A DNA stretch of 28,180 nt from a virus. The stretch is taken from the IMG/VR virus record IMGVR_UViG_3300046000_001197, positions 1-28,180 of that record; one strand, written 5' to 3'. Under the pieces are notes generated by a model, which ran no database searches, was not told the DNA's origin, and was given only the letters and a program-made list of their open reading frames with translations. Made by a program: the position numbers and the translations under genes. Shown here piece by piece: positions 9,766-16,596 of the stretch. The stretch's first letter is position 1, and each line of letters begins with the position of its first letter.

Positions 9766-10160
9766 TGACAACAGCAGGTAATGATAAGCCAAAGACAAAC
9801 TCTGGCACCGCTGCTGGTACTGGCGCACCTAAGTCAGCAAACTTTGATGCAATCCTTGCGGGGCTTGCTGCAAGCGGTGGCGCTGCAACTAGCAAAGGAC
9901 CTGTCTTTACCGAACAAGAAGCATCAGCCTATGTTCAGGCTGTCTACCAACAGTTACTAGGTCGCAATGCCGTAGGCGTTGAGTACCGCAAAGGTGTTAA
10001 TGCTTTCTTAAGTCAGAGCCAAGATACAAGTGTCACTGGTCGCCAACAGGCTATCGAAGAAATGGTGCAGTCAAGCCCTGAGTTTGTTAAGCGTACAGAA
10101 AACACATACCTAGATGCTATCTACAACGAGGTTGCTGCTGATGTTAGGAGAACACGCTAA
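9765..10160 (+). CDS. Virion-associated hypothetical protein, 131 residues (DUF4214-like pattern)
   Basis: Starts at a TAATG overlap and ends in another, so it is coupled to both neighbours. The first 45 residues are Ala/Gly/Thr-rich and probably disordered. Residues about 50-105 (AYVQAVYQQLLGRNAVGVEY ... SSPEF) follow the pattern of the DUF4214-type helical repeat, in which an LY..LLGR motif is followed some 45 residues later by SPEF. The remainder is helical and charged. In this position it most likely belongs with the internal virion proteins. The DUF4214 resemblance is by eye only. Confidence 0.72.
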   Translation: MTTAGNDKPKTNSGTAAGTGAPKSANFDAILAGLAASGGAATSKGPVFTEQEASAYVQAVYQQLLGRNAVGVEYRKGVNAFLSQSQDTSVTGRQQAIEEMVQSSPEFVKRTENTYLDAIYNEVAADVRRTR

Positions 10161-11674
10161 TGGCTGCATCAGAAAAAACTAAAGCCTTAGAAGTTGCTCA
10201 CAAAAAAGCACTTGAAAATTATTTAGAAATAAAAAACAGTAGACCAAAGCCAACATGGTCTATGAACACAAATGATAATACTTCCGAAGAAGCAATCAAT
10301 AGACTCATTAGACAGGCTCCAGCAGGTAGCGCACAGCGCCAGCAACTAATGGCTGATAAGGCTGCCTACAAAGTAAAACTTGATGCTTGGAAAACCAAGT
10401 TTGACGAAGCAACAAAAGTTGAGCGGGCAGCAATTTCTGCATATCAAGCATCTGCTAAGTTAGACCCACTTCTTAAGAAGCAGCAAGATAATAGAGATAC
10501 TGGCGTAGTAGATACAAAAACAGATACTCAGATAGATGCCCTTAAGGTAAAGGTTGATGCCGCTCCTTCGGCAGAAGGAAGTGCATCACTCTACCCAGAA
10601 CTTCGTTATGGACCAGATGGTTCAAGCCTAGTACCTGGAACAGATGCTTACAAAAAAGGTTCAACAGTAAGACCAACAACACTTACTGCACCAACACCAA
10701 CACCTACTCCAAAGCCAAAGCCTAAACCTGGTGACCAAGGAACCCCTCCTCCTCCGCCTCCAGCCGATGGCTTAGATACTAAAACACTTTGGGTGTCATA
10801 CCTACGCAGTACATTTGCTTCCCTTGAAGATAAAACACAAAAGGCTCAGATTGATAAACTTCTTGACGATGCTAAGAAATTTAAGTATGACGAAAAAACT
10901 TTTATGGAGATACTTAAGGGAACAATTTGGTGGCAAACAACATTGCCGTCAATGCGCTCTTTCTTCCTAGAGACAAGCGACCCACGCAATGCATCTACCT
11001 TCACCGAGAAGGTCCAGAACAAGATGTCAACTATTGCTGCTAAGTTGGATACCCTCGGTATCTCGGCAATGTCAACCGACCCAGCCACTGGCAAGTTAAT
11101 TGACAACTCAGAGTTCATTAAAGGTCTTGCTATGCAGACAATCCAGAACAACTGGGATGATGCGCAACTAGAAGATTTTATTGCAACTAAGTCAAATGTT
11201 ATGTTTACGGGTGGCGGAAGCCTTGGCTCCACACTTGAAAAGGTTAAAAATCAAGCATACATGTATGGCATTAAGATTGATGCTGCCCTTGAAAAAGAAA
11301 TTAACTTTTCACTTCTTGACCCTAACGATGGTAGAGATGCTAACTATTGGCTCTACTCTGTTAAGCAGCAAGCAATGGATAGCCCAACATACAAGCCGTT
11401 TGCCGAGTCTTTAAAGGCTGGGCGTAGCCTATATGAAGTAACTAATAACTACCGCCAACAGATGGCTAACTTGCTTGAGGTTGACTCAACAGCAATCACA
11501 TGGGATGACCTCATGGGTAAGGTTGTTGATAACACCACTGGTAATGCCCGTACTTTTGCTGACTTCACTAAGCAAGTTAAGCAAGACAAACTATGGCAGT
11601 ATACAAAAAATGCAAAGGAAACATACAGCAATATGGCTCTTGACCTTGCACGAACATTTGGGTTCAGCGGATAA
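10160..11674 (+). CDS. Putative internal virion protein, 504 residues, proline hinge
   Basis: ATG in a TAATG overlap, with TTAGGAG about 15 bases upstream. The first 120 residues are helical and Lys/Ala/Asp-rich. A Thr/Pro/Lys hinge spans about residues 172-203 (TPTPTPKPKPKPGDQG, then six prolines). The rest is a helical domain with WWQTTLPSMRSFF and repeated charged helices. The WW-T-x(4)-R pattern followed by 'DPRNAST' resembles helical virion proteins encoded beside the capsid genes of other actinobacterial short-tailed phages. There is no catalytic motif, signal peptide or membrane span. A DNA-ejection or internal-core role is inferred from length, composition and neighbours. Confidence 0.72.
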   Translation: MAASEKTKALEVAHKKALENYLEIKNSRPKPTWSMNTNDNTSEEAINRLIRQAPAGSAQRQQLMADKAAYKVKLDAWKTKFDEATKVERAAISAYQASAKLDPLLKKQQDNRDTGVVDTKTDTQIDALKVKVDAAPSAEGSASLYPELRYGPDGSSLVPGTDAYKKGSTVRPTTLTAPTPTPTPKPKPKPGDQGTPPPPPPADGLDTKTLWVSYLRSTFASLEDKTQKAQIDKLLDDAKKFKYDEKTFMEILKGTIWWQTTLPSMRSFFLETSDPRNASTFTEKVQNKMSTIAAKLDTLGISAMSTDPATGKLIDNSEFIKGLAMQTIQNNWDDAQLEDFIATKSNVMFTGGGSLGSTLEKVKNQAYMYGIKIDAALEKEINFSLLDPNDGRDANYWLYSVKQQAMDSPTYKPFAESLKAGRSLYEVTNNYRQQMANLLEVDSTAITWDDLMGKVVDNTTGNARTFADFTKQVKQDKLWQYTKNAKETYSNMALDLARTFGFSG

Positions 11675-13134
11675 TGGCGGATTCAAGAGAAGCATTAAGA
11701 AAACTTCAAAGCGGTCAAACGCTTAGCGCTGCCGAACGCAAAGTCCTTGGCATGGCTCCTGTTGCAGCGCCTACACCTACACCTACAGGTACAGCCGTTC
11801 CCAACTTTACCCCTACCATTACAATGGGCGCTAACACTAGCGGTATGTTTGTTGGTCCTATTCCTACTGGCACAGTAAGAACTGCTACAGGTTATGAAAC
11901 ACCAGCAGCGGCAACTAATTTTCCAGCAGCAGGAACTTTCGTTGGTTGGGATTATCAAAATAATACCCAAACAACAGGAACCTTAAGGCGTAAAATTGTT
12001 GCCGATGGCAAGGGTGGAACCAAGATTGACTTTGCTTCATCTGAAAAGAACCCTGACTATGTTTCAGGTAGTCGTGGCGGTGGCGCTACAGGTAGTACAG
12101 GTGCAACTGGTGGAAACACCAGTGGCGCTACTGCAACATTTACATGGACTGACCCAGATACTGGTGTAATAAAGACATTTAACTCTGCAGCAGAACTAAA
12201 TGCATTTGTTACAACCTGGTCTGCAAGCAAGACATCCGCTGCTGGAGTAGCAGCCGCAGCAGCCGCTGCTAAGGCTAAGGCTGATGTAGAAGCACAATCA
12301 AAAAGAACTGCCCAACAGGATTTTAAAGCAGCGCTTTCGGAAATGGGTCTTGCGGATTTAGCAAGTACAGTTGACGAGATGATTCGCCAAGATTTAACAG
12401 CATCACAGATTAAACTTGAACTGCCTAAACAACCAGCATACAAGTTGCGCTTTCCAGGCATGCAGGCTTTGCGTGATGCGGGTCAGGCTATCAATGAGGC
12501 TACATATATCTCAATGGAAAGAGGCTACCTTCAAACTTTAGGAGCCTTTGGTTTAGATGCTGGAGTATTTGGTACTCGCGCTGAATTAGGTAAGTATATT
12601 GCCAACATGGTTTCGCCACGCGAATTCGAGGAACGAGTAAATATCGCTAAGACTCGCGTTGCAGATAACTCAGATGTAGTTAAGCAACTCAAGGGTTACT
12701 ACCCAGAGATTGATGACTCAGCCGTTGTTTCATATTTGCTCAACCCTACAAAGGGTATGGACATTATTAAGAAGCAGGTTCGTGCTGCTGAAATTGGTGC
12801 CGCTGCTACTTATGCTGGGTTCTCTGACCTCGGTGGTAAGGGTGCAATGGGTACAGGTTATGCCGAGTCACTCATCGGAGCCACTGGTACTGCAGATTTG
12901 GCAGCGCTTAAGAAAGACTTTGGGCAGGCTAAGACACTTGCTCGTACACAGTCACGCCTTGCAGGTATTGAAAGCCAGGCTTACAACGAAACAGAAGCAG
13001 TCAACGCAGCGATTGCTCAAGAACAATCTTCAATCCTCGCTTCACAACGCAGAGCCGAAAGAGAAACAAAGTTTCGTTTTGGTGGCTCAAGCGGCGTAGG
13101 TGCTACTTCACTAAGAAGTACCACTAACCAATAA
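11674..13134 (+). CDS. Putative internal virion protein, 486 residues
   Basis: Begins at a TAATG overlap with the previous gene. The N-terminal 185 residues are low-complexity (Thr, Gly, Ala, Pro) with a beta-like stretch (ATFTWTDPDTGVIKTF). An Ala run (residues 188-200) leads into a helical half that contains QPAYKLRFPGMQALRDAG and then ATYISMERGYLQ, a pattern (aYk.RFpg...R..G....E..Yi..E..Y) I know from internal virion proteins of many environmental short-tailed phages. The last 60 residues are Gln/Ala/Arg-rich helix. It is the last gene before the structured leader of the scaffold. The pattern match is by memory, not search. Confidence 0.74.
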   Translation: MADSREALRKLQSGQTLSAAERKVLGMAPVAAPTPTPTGTAVPNFTPTITMGANTSGMFVGPIPTGTVRTATGYETPAAATNFPAAGTFVGWDYQNNTQTTGTLRRKIVADGKGGTKIDFASSEKNPDYVSGSRGGGATGSTGATGGNTSGATATFTWTDPDTGVIKTFNSAAELNAFVTTWSASKTSAAGVAAAAAAAKAKADVEAQSKRTAQQDFKAALSEMGLADLASTVDEMIRQDLTASQIKLELPKQPAYKLRFPGMQALRDAGQAINEATYISMERGYLQTLGAFGLDAGVFGTRAELGKYIANMVSPREFEERVNIAKTRVADNSDVVKQLKGYYPEIDDSAVVSYLLNPTKGMDIIKKQVRAAEIGAAATYAGFSDLGGKGAMGTGYAESLIGATGTADLAALKKDFGQAKTLARTQSRLAGIESQAYNETEAVNAAIAQEQSSILASQRRAERETKFRFGGSSGVGATSLRSTTNQ

Positions 13135-13254
13135 ATAGAATCCTGAACGGACCCACCAGCCCCGTCAGCGTAACAGTCTGGTAGCAATAGCCGACATGGT
13201 TTCCCCGAACCGTGTTTGTGGATTGCGAATACAACTAACAAGGGAGATAGGTAG
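13135..13254 (+). promoter_or_regulatory. Structured 5' leader before the scaffold gene
   Basis: A 120-base gene-free stretch in an otherwise packed operon. It can form ACCAG (13155-13159) with CTGGT (13178-13182), and a second hairpin ACATGGTT-tccccg-AACCGTGT (13194-13215) with one G-U pair. ACGG (13147-13150) with CCGT (13162-13165) is an alternative to the first. The 3' end is unpaired and carries AAGGGAGATAG, the ribosome site for ATG 13255. No open frame or poly-T tract is present, so it is more likely an RNA control or processing element than a gene or simple terminator. Confidence 0.45.
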
Positions 13255-13704
13255 ATGGCTACCAATTACGAATACGATGACGAAGATGACTTCACCGAAG
13301 AAGGTGGAGATGTCGTTAAGCAACTACGAAAAGTAAACCGTACGCTCGAAAAGCGTTTAAAGGAACTTGAGGCAGAGGCTAACAATTTGAAAACTCAGAC
13401 TCGTCAGCGTACAGTCAAGGATGTACTTACAGCAAAGGGTATCAACCCAAAAATCGCAGCATTTATCCCACAAGATATTGAGGGAGAAGAAGCAATCTCA
13501 GGATGGCTTAATGAATACGGCGATGTCTTTGGAGTTACCCCGCCAGAAGAAGCAAAACAAGACAGCGAAGATGTATCTGCTGCAAAACGAATCGCCAACA
13601 CAATCAACAGCGCAGCAGCGCCAACGATTGATGAAGATGCATTAGCAAAGATTCTATCCGCAGAAGGTCCCGCTGCTTTGAACGCCATCCTTGGTATTAA
13701 CTAA
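13255..13704 (+). CDS. Capsid scaffold protein, 149 residues
   Basis: Scaffolds assemble the prohead around the portal and leave before or during packaging. The product has the usual build: an acidic start (YEYDDEDDFTEEGGD), a helical coiled-coil segment (residues 20-50, KQLRKVNRTLEKRLKELEAE), and a helical acidic C-terminal half. It lies 36 bases before the major capsid gene, the standard position. The ribosome site is AAGGGAGATAGGTAG. Part of the middle (KGINPKIAAFIPQDIEGEE) matches small pre-capsid proteins I know from actinobacterial phages. The role is inferred from position and composition. Confidence 0.75.
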   Translation: MATNYEYDDEDDFTEEGGDVVKQLRKVNRTLEKRLKELEAEANNLKTQTRQRTVKDVLTAKGINPKIAAFIPQDIEGEEAISGWLNEYGDVFGVTPPEEAKQDSEDVSAAKRIANTINSAAAPTIDEDALAKILSAEGPAALNAILGIN

Positions 13705-13740
13705 CTTACAAACTACCAATCACCTTAGGAGGTGAACTAA

Positions 13741-14916
13741 ATGGCATATACAGACACAACAGCAATCGCTGGTCTTATTAAGACAGCGTATGACCGCTAT
13801 GTTGAGTTCGCTCTGCGCAGCCAGCCAATGATTCGTTCAGTGGCAGACAAGCGCCCAGCACAGCAAGCCATGCCAGGTTCAACCGTTGTATTCTCACTTT
13901 ACAACGACTTGGCGGCTGCTACTTCAACACTCGGAGAAACAACAGATGTCACAGCAGTGGCACTACCAGATGTATCAACCGTTTCTGTCACACTAGAAGA
14001 AAAGGGTAACGGCGCACTTGTTACACGCAAGTTGCAGTTGTTCTCACTTTCAGATGTTGACCCAGCAGTTGCAGACATCATTGCCTATAACATGGCAGAC
14101 TCCATTGACCAGATTGCAATGTCAGCACTTAACGGCGGAACTTATGTTCAGTACGCAGGTGCAACAGCAACATCAACAGCAACCGTCACAGCGGCAGCAA
14201 ATGTTGATTCAGCAGACATCCGCAAGATTGTCGCAAAGTTGCGTTCACGCAAGGCTGTACCACGCGAGGGTAACCTCTACTGGACAGGCATCCACCCAGA
14301 AGTTTCACACGACCTTCGTGCTGAGACAGGAAATGTGGGCTGGCGCGACATCCACTCACTAACAGATTCAGGTCAGGGTAACCTCTGGGCTGGAACTATC
14401 GGAACATACGAAGGTGCTTTCTTTGTTGAAACCAACCGCATGTTCTCTGCTAAGTCAGGTGCAGACCAGACAGCACTCGCAACAACAGCAGTTACAGTAG
14501 CAGGAACATCAGCAGGGTTCACACTCGGCGTTGCTTCATCTTCTGTTATTGCATCACGCGCTGAAGTTGGCGATAAGATTTCAGGAACAGGCATCGCTTC
14601 TGGTGCAAAGATTTCTGCTATCGCAACATCAGGTTCTACAACAACAATCACTGTTAACACAGCACACTCTGCTGCAGTAACAGTTTCAACTGTTGTTACA
14701 GTAACTCCAGTAACCCGCGTTTACAGCACAATCGTTGCTGGAAAGCAGGCACTTGCAGAGGCTGTAGCAGTTGAGCCAAATGTTGTTATCGGACCAGTTA
14801 CCGATTCACTCATGCGTTTCCGACCAATCGGTTGGTACGGCGTACTTGGATTCGCTCGCTACCGCGAAGAATCTCTATTCCGCATTGAATCAGGTTCTTC
14901 AATCGCAGCATTGTAG
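13741..14916 (+). CDS. Major capsid protein with inserted beta domain, 391 residues
   Basis: Main shell subunit. A strong ribosome site (TTAGGAGGTGAACTAA) precedes ATG 13741, as expected for the most abundant product. The N-terminal half (YDRYVEFALRSQPMIRSVAD, then the GNGALVTRKLQLFS and NLYWTGIHPEVSHDLRAET segments) and the C terminus (VYSTIVAGKQALAEAV, then RPIGWYGVLGFARYREESLF) resemble the N4-gp56/P22-like group of HK97-fold capsid proteins. Between them, residues about 245-325 are Thr/Ser/Val/Ala-rich and beta-like (DKISGTGIASGAKISAIAT), an apparent surface insertion. A strong UUCG hairpin follows eight bases after the stop. I am confident of the major capsid assignment, less so of the subfamily. 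Confidence 0.9.
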   Translation: MAYTDTTAIAGLIKTAYDRYVEFALRSQPMIRSVADKRPAQQAMPGSTVVFSLYNDLAAATSTLGETTDVTAVALPDVSTVSVTLEEKGNGALVTRKLQLFSLSDVDPAVADIIAYNMADSIDQIAMSALNGGTYVQYAGATATSTATVTAAANVDSADIRKIVAKLRSRKAVPREGNLYWTGIHPEVSHDLRAETGNVGWRDIHSLTDSGQGNLWAGTIGTYEGAFFVETNRMFSAKSGADQTALATTAVTVAGTSAGFTLGVASSSVIASRAEVGDKISGTGIASGAKISAIATSGSTTTITVNTAHSAAVTVSTVVTVTPVTRVYSTIVAGKQALAEAVAVEPNVVIGPVTDSLMRFRPIGWYGVLGFARYREESLFRIESGSSIAAL

Positions 14917-14923
14917 TTGCAAC

Positions 14924-14951
14924 GGGGGGCAGGGCTTCGGCTCTGCTCCCC
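14924..14951 (+). terminator. 12-bp UUCG hairpin after the major capsid gene
   Basis: GGGGGGCAGGGC-TTCG-GCTCTGCTCCCC folds as RNA into twelve continuous pairs (two G-U) closed by the very stable C(UUCG)G tetraloop. No T-run follows (TCTAACTAAGG), so it may be a partial terminator, a pause, or a 3' end that protects the capsid message, rather than a classic intrinsic terminator. The gene at 14970 follows with its own AAGGA site. Confidence 0.75.
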
Positions 14952-14969
14952 TCTAACTAAGGACATAAC

Positions 14970-15224
14970 ATGTATAGATTTACAACACCAACAGTTGAAG
15001 AAACCCCAGCGGGTGGCGGTCCTTTGTTTTCACGCATGACATTACATCAGGGTATTTCAGTTCTCCGTACGCAAGGCGTGTATTCCTCCTACAGATACCC
15101 ATCGCTTACGGAAGTATTAGCAGCAGAAGAAGTTTATTTAGGCGGGCATATCTACGAAGTAGATGACACAGCCGCAGTCCGTTTAACCGCAGCAGGTTAC
15201 GGAGAGTTTCTGGAGGAAATTTAA
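14970..15224 (+). CDS. Hypothetical protein, 84 residues
   Basis: Function not recognised. ATG 14970 follows CTAAGGACATAAC. The product contains MTLHQGISVLRTQGVYSSYR followed by a short acidic and hydrophobic C-terminal half (AAEEVYLGGHIYEVDDTAAV). It is mixed alpha/beta with no membrane segment. The C-terminal half, with YLGGHIYEV, is like small proteins encoded just after the capsid gene in actinobacterial phages, where they may act at the head-tail join. It overlaps the next gene by TAATG. Confidence 0.76.
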   Translation: MYRFTTPTVEETPAGGGPLFSRMTLHQGISVLRTQGVYSSYRYPSLTEVLAAEEVYLGGHIYEVDDTAAVRLTAAGYGEFLEEI

Positions 15225-15496
15225 TGGCATGTAGAACAGGCTGTCCAACGCAAGACCACGCTAATTGGGGCGAGTGTTTGCGAGCATCGAACCTAGAGTT
15301 CGGGACAGGCGATGCAAACTCATCAGCGAGTATGCCTAAGAAAAAATTTGAAGCAGAATTACAAGCGTATAGAGATGCTAGAAAGCAAGGCATCCAGCCA
15401 ACTGGTACATCCATGGCAAAGATACAGGCAGCAGTAGAAATTTCCAATAAGGTTGGCAAAGCCTTTAATGGAGACACAAACTCATTTAAAAACTAA
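15224..15496 (+). CDS. Small CCHC-type protein, 90 residues
   Basis: TAATG start behind TGGAGGAAAT. The N terminus MACRTGCPTQDHANWGEC has Cys3, Cys7, His12 and Cys18, a spacing able to bind one zinc ion. The rest is a helical, charged segment (KKFEAELQAYRDARKQGIQP) and a polar tail. Proteins that begin with ACRTGCPTQ occur in phages of actinobacteria in this same region; their function is not known to me. It could be a minor structural or nucleic-acid-binding protein. Metal binding is inferred from the residues. Confidence 0.78.
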   Translation: MACRTGCPTQDHANWGECLRASNLEFGTGDANSSASMPKKKFEAELQAYRDARKQGIQPTGTSMAKIQAAVEISNKVGKAFNGDTNSFKN

Positions 15497-15507
15497 GGGA
15501 GGAAACC

Positions 15508-15756
15508 ATGGCACCAAAGAAGAAGCCTGTCGTAAGACAGAAAAAAGTTATAGACCTAGATACTTACTCTGCTCTTGATGCCTATGCGATTACCCTTAAT
15601 GAGTATTACAAGTCATTGCGCCGCGCAGGATTTACAGAGACTCATGCCTTCTGGCTTATGTCAGATAGAGAGAGTTACCCAGATTGGATTCTTCCAGTTA
15701 AGCCGTTAGAAAAAATATCAGGCAATGACTACGAAGATGATGAAGATGACGACTAA
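15508..15756 (+). CDS. Hypothetical protein with basic start and acidic tail, 82 residues
   Basis: ATG 15508 follows AAGGGAGGAAACC, a strong site. The protein begins Lys/Arg-rich (MAPKKKPVVRQKK), has a helical core (DAYAITLNEYYKSLRRAG), a SDRESYPDWILP segment, and ends in a run of acidic residues (NDYEDDEDDD). The SDRESYPDW-type core is familiar from actinobacterial phage genes downstream of the capsid; no function is established that I know of. The strongly acidic tail directly precedes three Lys-rich products. Confidence 0.77.
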   Translation: MAPKKKPVVRQKKVIDLDTYSALDAYAITLNEYYKSLRRAGFTETHAFWLMSDRESYPDWILPVKPLEKISGNDYEDDEDDD

Positions 15757-15783
15757 CAACCAACAACTAATAAGGGGAAAACA

Positions 15784-15918
15784 ATGCCAATGGTAAATGG
15801 AAAGAAATTCTCATACGACAAAGCAGGCAAGATGGCAGCCATGAAGGAAGCCAAAGCAACTGGTAAGCCAATGAAGATGGCTAAGAAGGTTGCTAAGAAG
15901 GCAGCAAAGAAGAAGTAA
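15784..15918 (+). CDS. Lys/Ala/Met-rich 44-residue protein
   Basis: Very short gene with ribosome site AAGGGGAAAACA and ATG 15784. The C-terminal half is made of Lys-Ala-Met repeats (KMAKKVAKKAAKKK), like histone H1-type tails. No acidic cluster or hydrophobic core is present. It ends in a TAATG overlap with 15918. DNA or RNA binding inside the capsid is the obvious guess from composition, but no family is recognised. Confidence 0.7.
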   Translation: MPMVNGKKFSYDKAGKMAAMKEAKATGKPMKMAKKVAKKAAKKK

Positions 15919-16175
15919 TGGCAGACCCAAGACTAAAGCGAGCAGGAGTATCTGGGTTTAATAAACCAAAGCGTACGCCTAGCCACCCAACAAAGTCACA
16001 TGTAGTTGTGGCTAAGTCGGGTGACCAGGTTAAGACTATTCGCTTTGGTCAACAGGGTGTCAGTGGTGATAAGAAGCCAACAACTCGACAAGCATCATTT
16101 AAAGCACGCCATGCGAAGAACATTGCCAAAGGCAAGATGAGTGCAGCGTATTGGGCAGATAAGGTGAAGTGGTAA
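15918..16175 (+). CDS. Basic conserved protein of aquatic phages, 85 residues (DUF5872-like)
   Basis: TAATG start. MADPRLKRAGVSGFNKPKRT, then HVVVAKSGDQVKTIRFGQQG and KARHAKNIAKGKMSAAYWAD form a conserved pattern that I recall from cyanophages and other aquatic phages and from some large algal viruses, similar to DUF5872. It is rich in Lys and Arg, with a short beta unit in the middle and a Trp-containing C terminus (YWADKVKW). The function is unknown; the composition suggests nucleic-acid contact. Overlaps the next gene by TAATG. Confidence 0.82.
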   Translation: MADPRLKRAGVSGFNKPKRTPSHPTKSHVVVAKSGDQVKTIRFGQQGVSGDKKPTTRQASFKARHAKNIAKGKMSAAYWADKVKW

Positions 16176-16330
16176 TGAAGAAAGCATTTTGGGATAAAAA
16201 GAATCCAAACAAGAAGTCAACTCCATTGACCCCAGCACAAAAGGCTAAGGCTAAGGCTGCCGCAAAGAAAGCAGGCAGACCATACCCAAACCTGGTAGAT
16301 AACGCAGCGGCAAAGCGAAAGGCTAAGTAA
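16175..16330 (+). CDS. Lys-rich 51-residue conserved small protein
   Basis: TAATG start behind AAGGTGAAG. The product MKKAFWDKKNPNKKSTPL, then TPAQKAKAKAAAKKAGRPYP and NLVDNAAAKRKAK, is the third very basic product in a row. The KKAFWDKKNP...AGRPYPNLVDN pattern is one I know from other aquatic phage genomes, next to the DUF5872-like gene. It is probably unfolded or folded on nucleic acid. The function is unknown. It ends with TAATG to 16330. Confidence 0.76.
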   Translation: MKKAFWDKKNPNKKSTPLTPAQKAKAKAAAKKAGRPYPNLVDNAAAKRKAK

Positions 16331-16596
16331 TGGCAACAGGAGCAGCAGGAAGCACGCTAGTCGGTGAACTCAACCGTCTCGCTGGCATCACAGACAAGGC
16401 AGCCTTTAAGGGGCTTCTGGGGGCTGCTAATGCCTATGCACAGACAACTGGCAAAGGATTACTGGGAGCCTTGAACTACAAGGCAAGCAGTACCCGTACC
16501 CCAAATGACTTCAAGGGCTTGACCGCAGTATGTAACGAACTGGCTGGAACCACAGGCAAGTCTGCCGTGGATGCCCTAAGGAGTATTGACCTATGA
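16330..16596 (+). CDS. Hypothetical 88-residue protein with three internal repeats
   Basis: TAATG start. The sequence contains three related units: ELNRLAGITDKAAFKGLL, ANAYAQTTGKGLLGALN and VCNELAGTTGKSAVDALR, each a helix, a TTGK-like turn and a second helix. I have seen the LN..AGTTG..A..ALN pattern in actinobacterial phages just before the adaptor gene. There is one Cys and no signal or membrane segment. Its stop overlaps the adaptor start by ATGA. A head-tail or tail-assembly role is inferred from position. Confidence 0.76.
   Translation: MATGAAGSTLVGELNRLAGITDKAAFKGLLGAANAYAQTTGKGLLGALNYKASSTRTPNDFKGLTAVCNELAGTTGKSAVDALRSIDL

Noticed and set aside
13135-13254. tRNA gene
   Set aside because: It has stems but no acceptor stem closing the ends and no T-loop consensus (GGTTCGA).
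14771-14956. Small ORF covering the capsid end and the hairpin
   Set aside because: It is an alternate-frame shadow of the capsid gene; the hairpin explains the conserved-looking GC-rich end.
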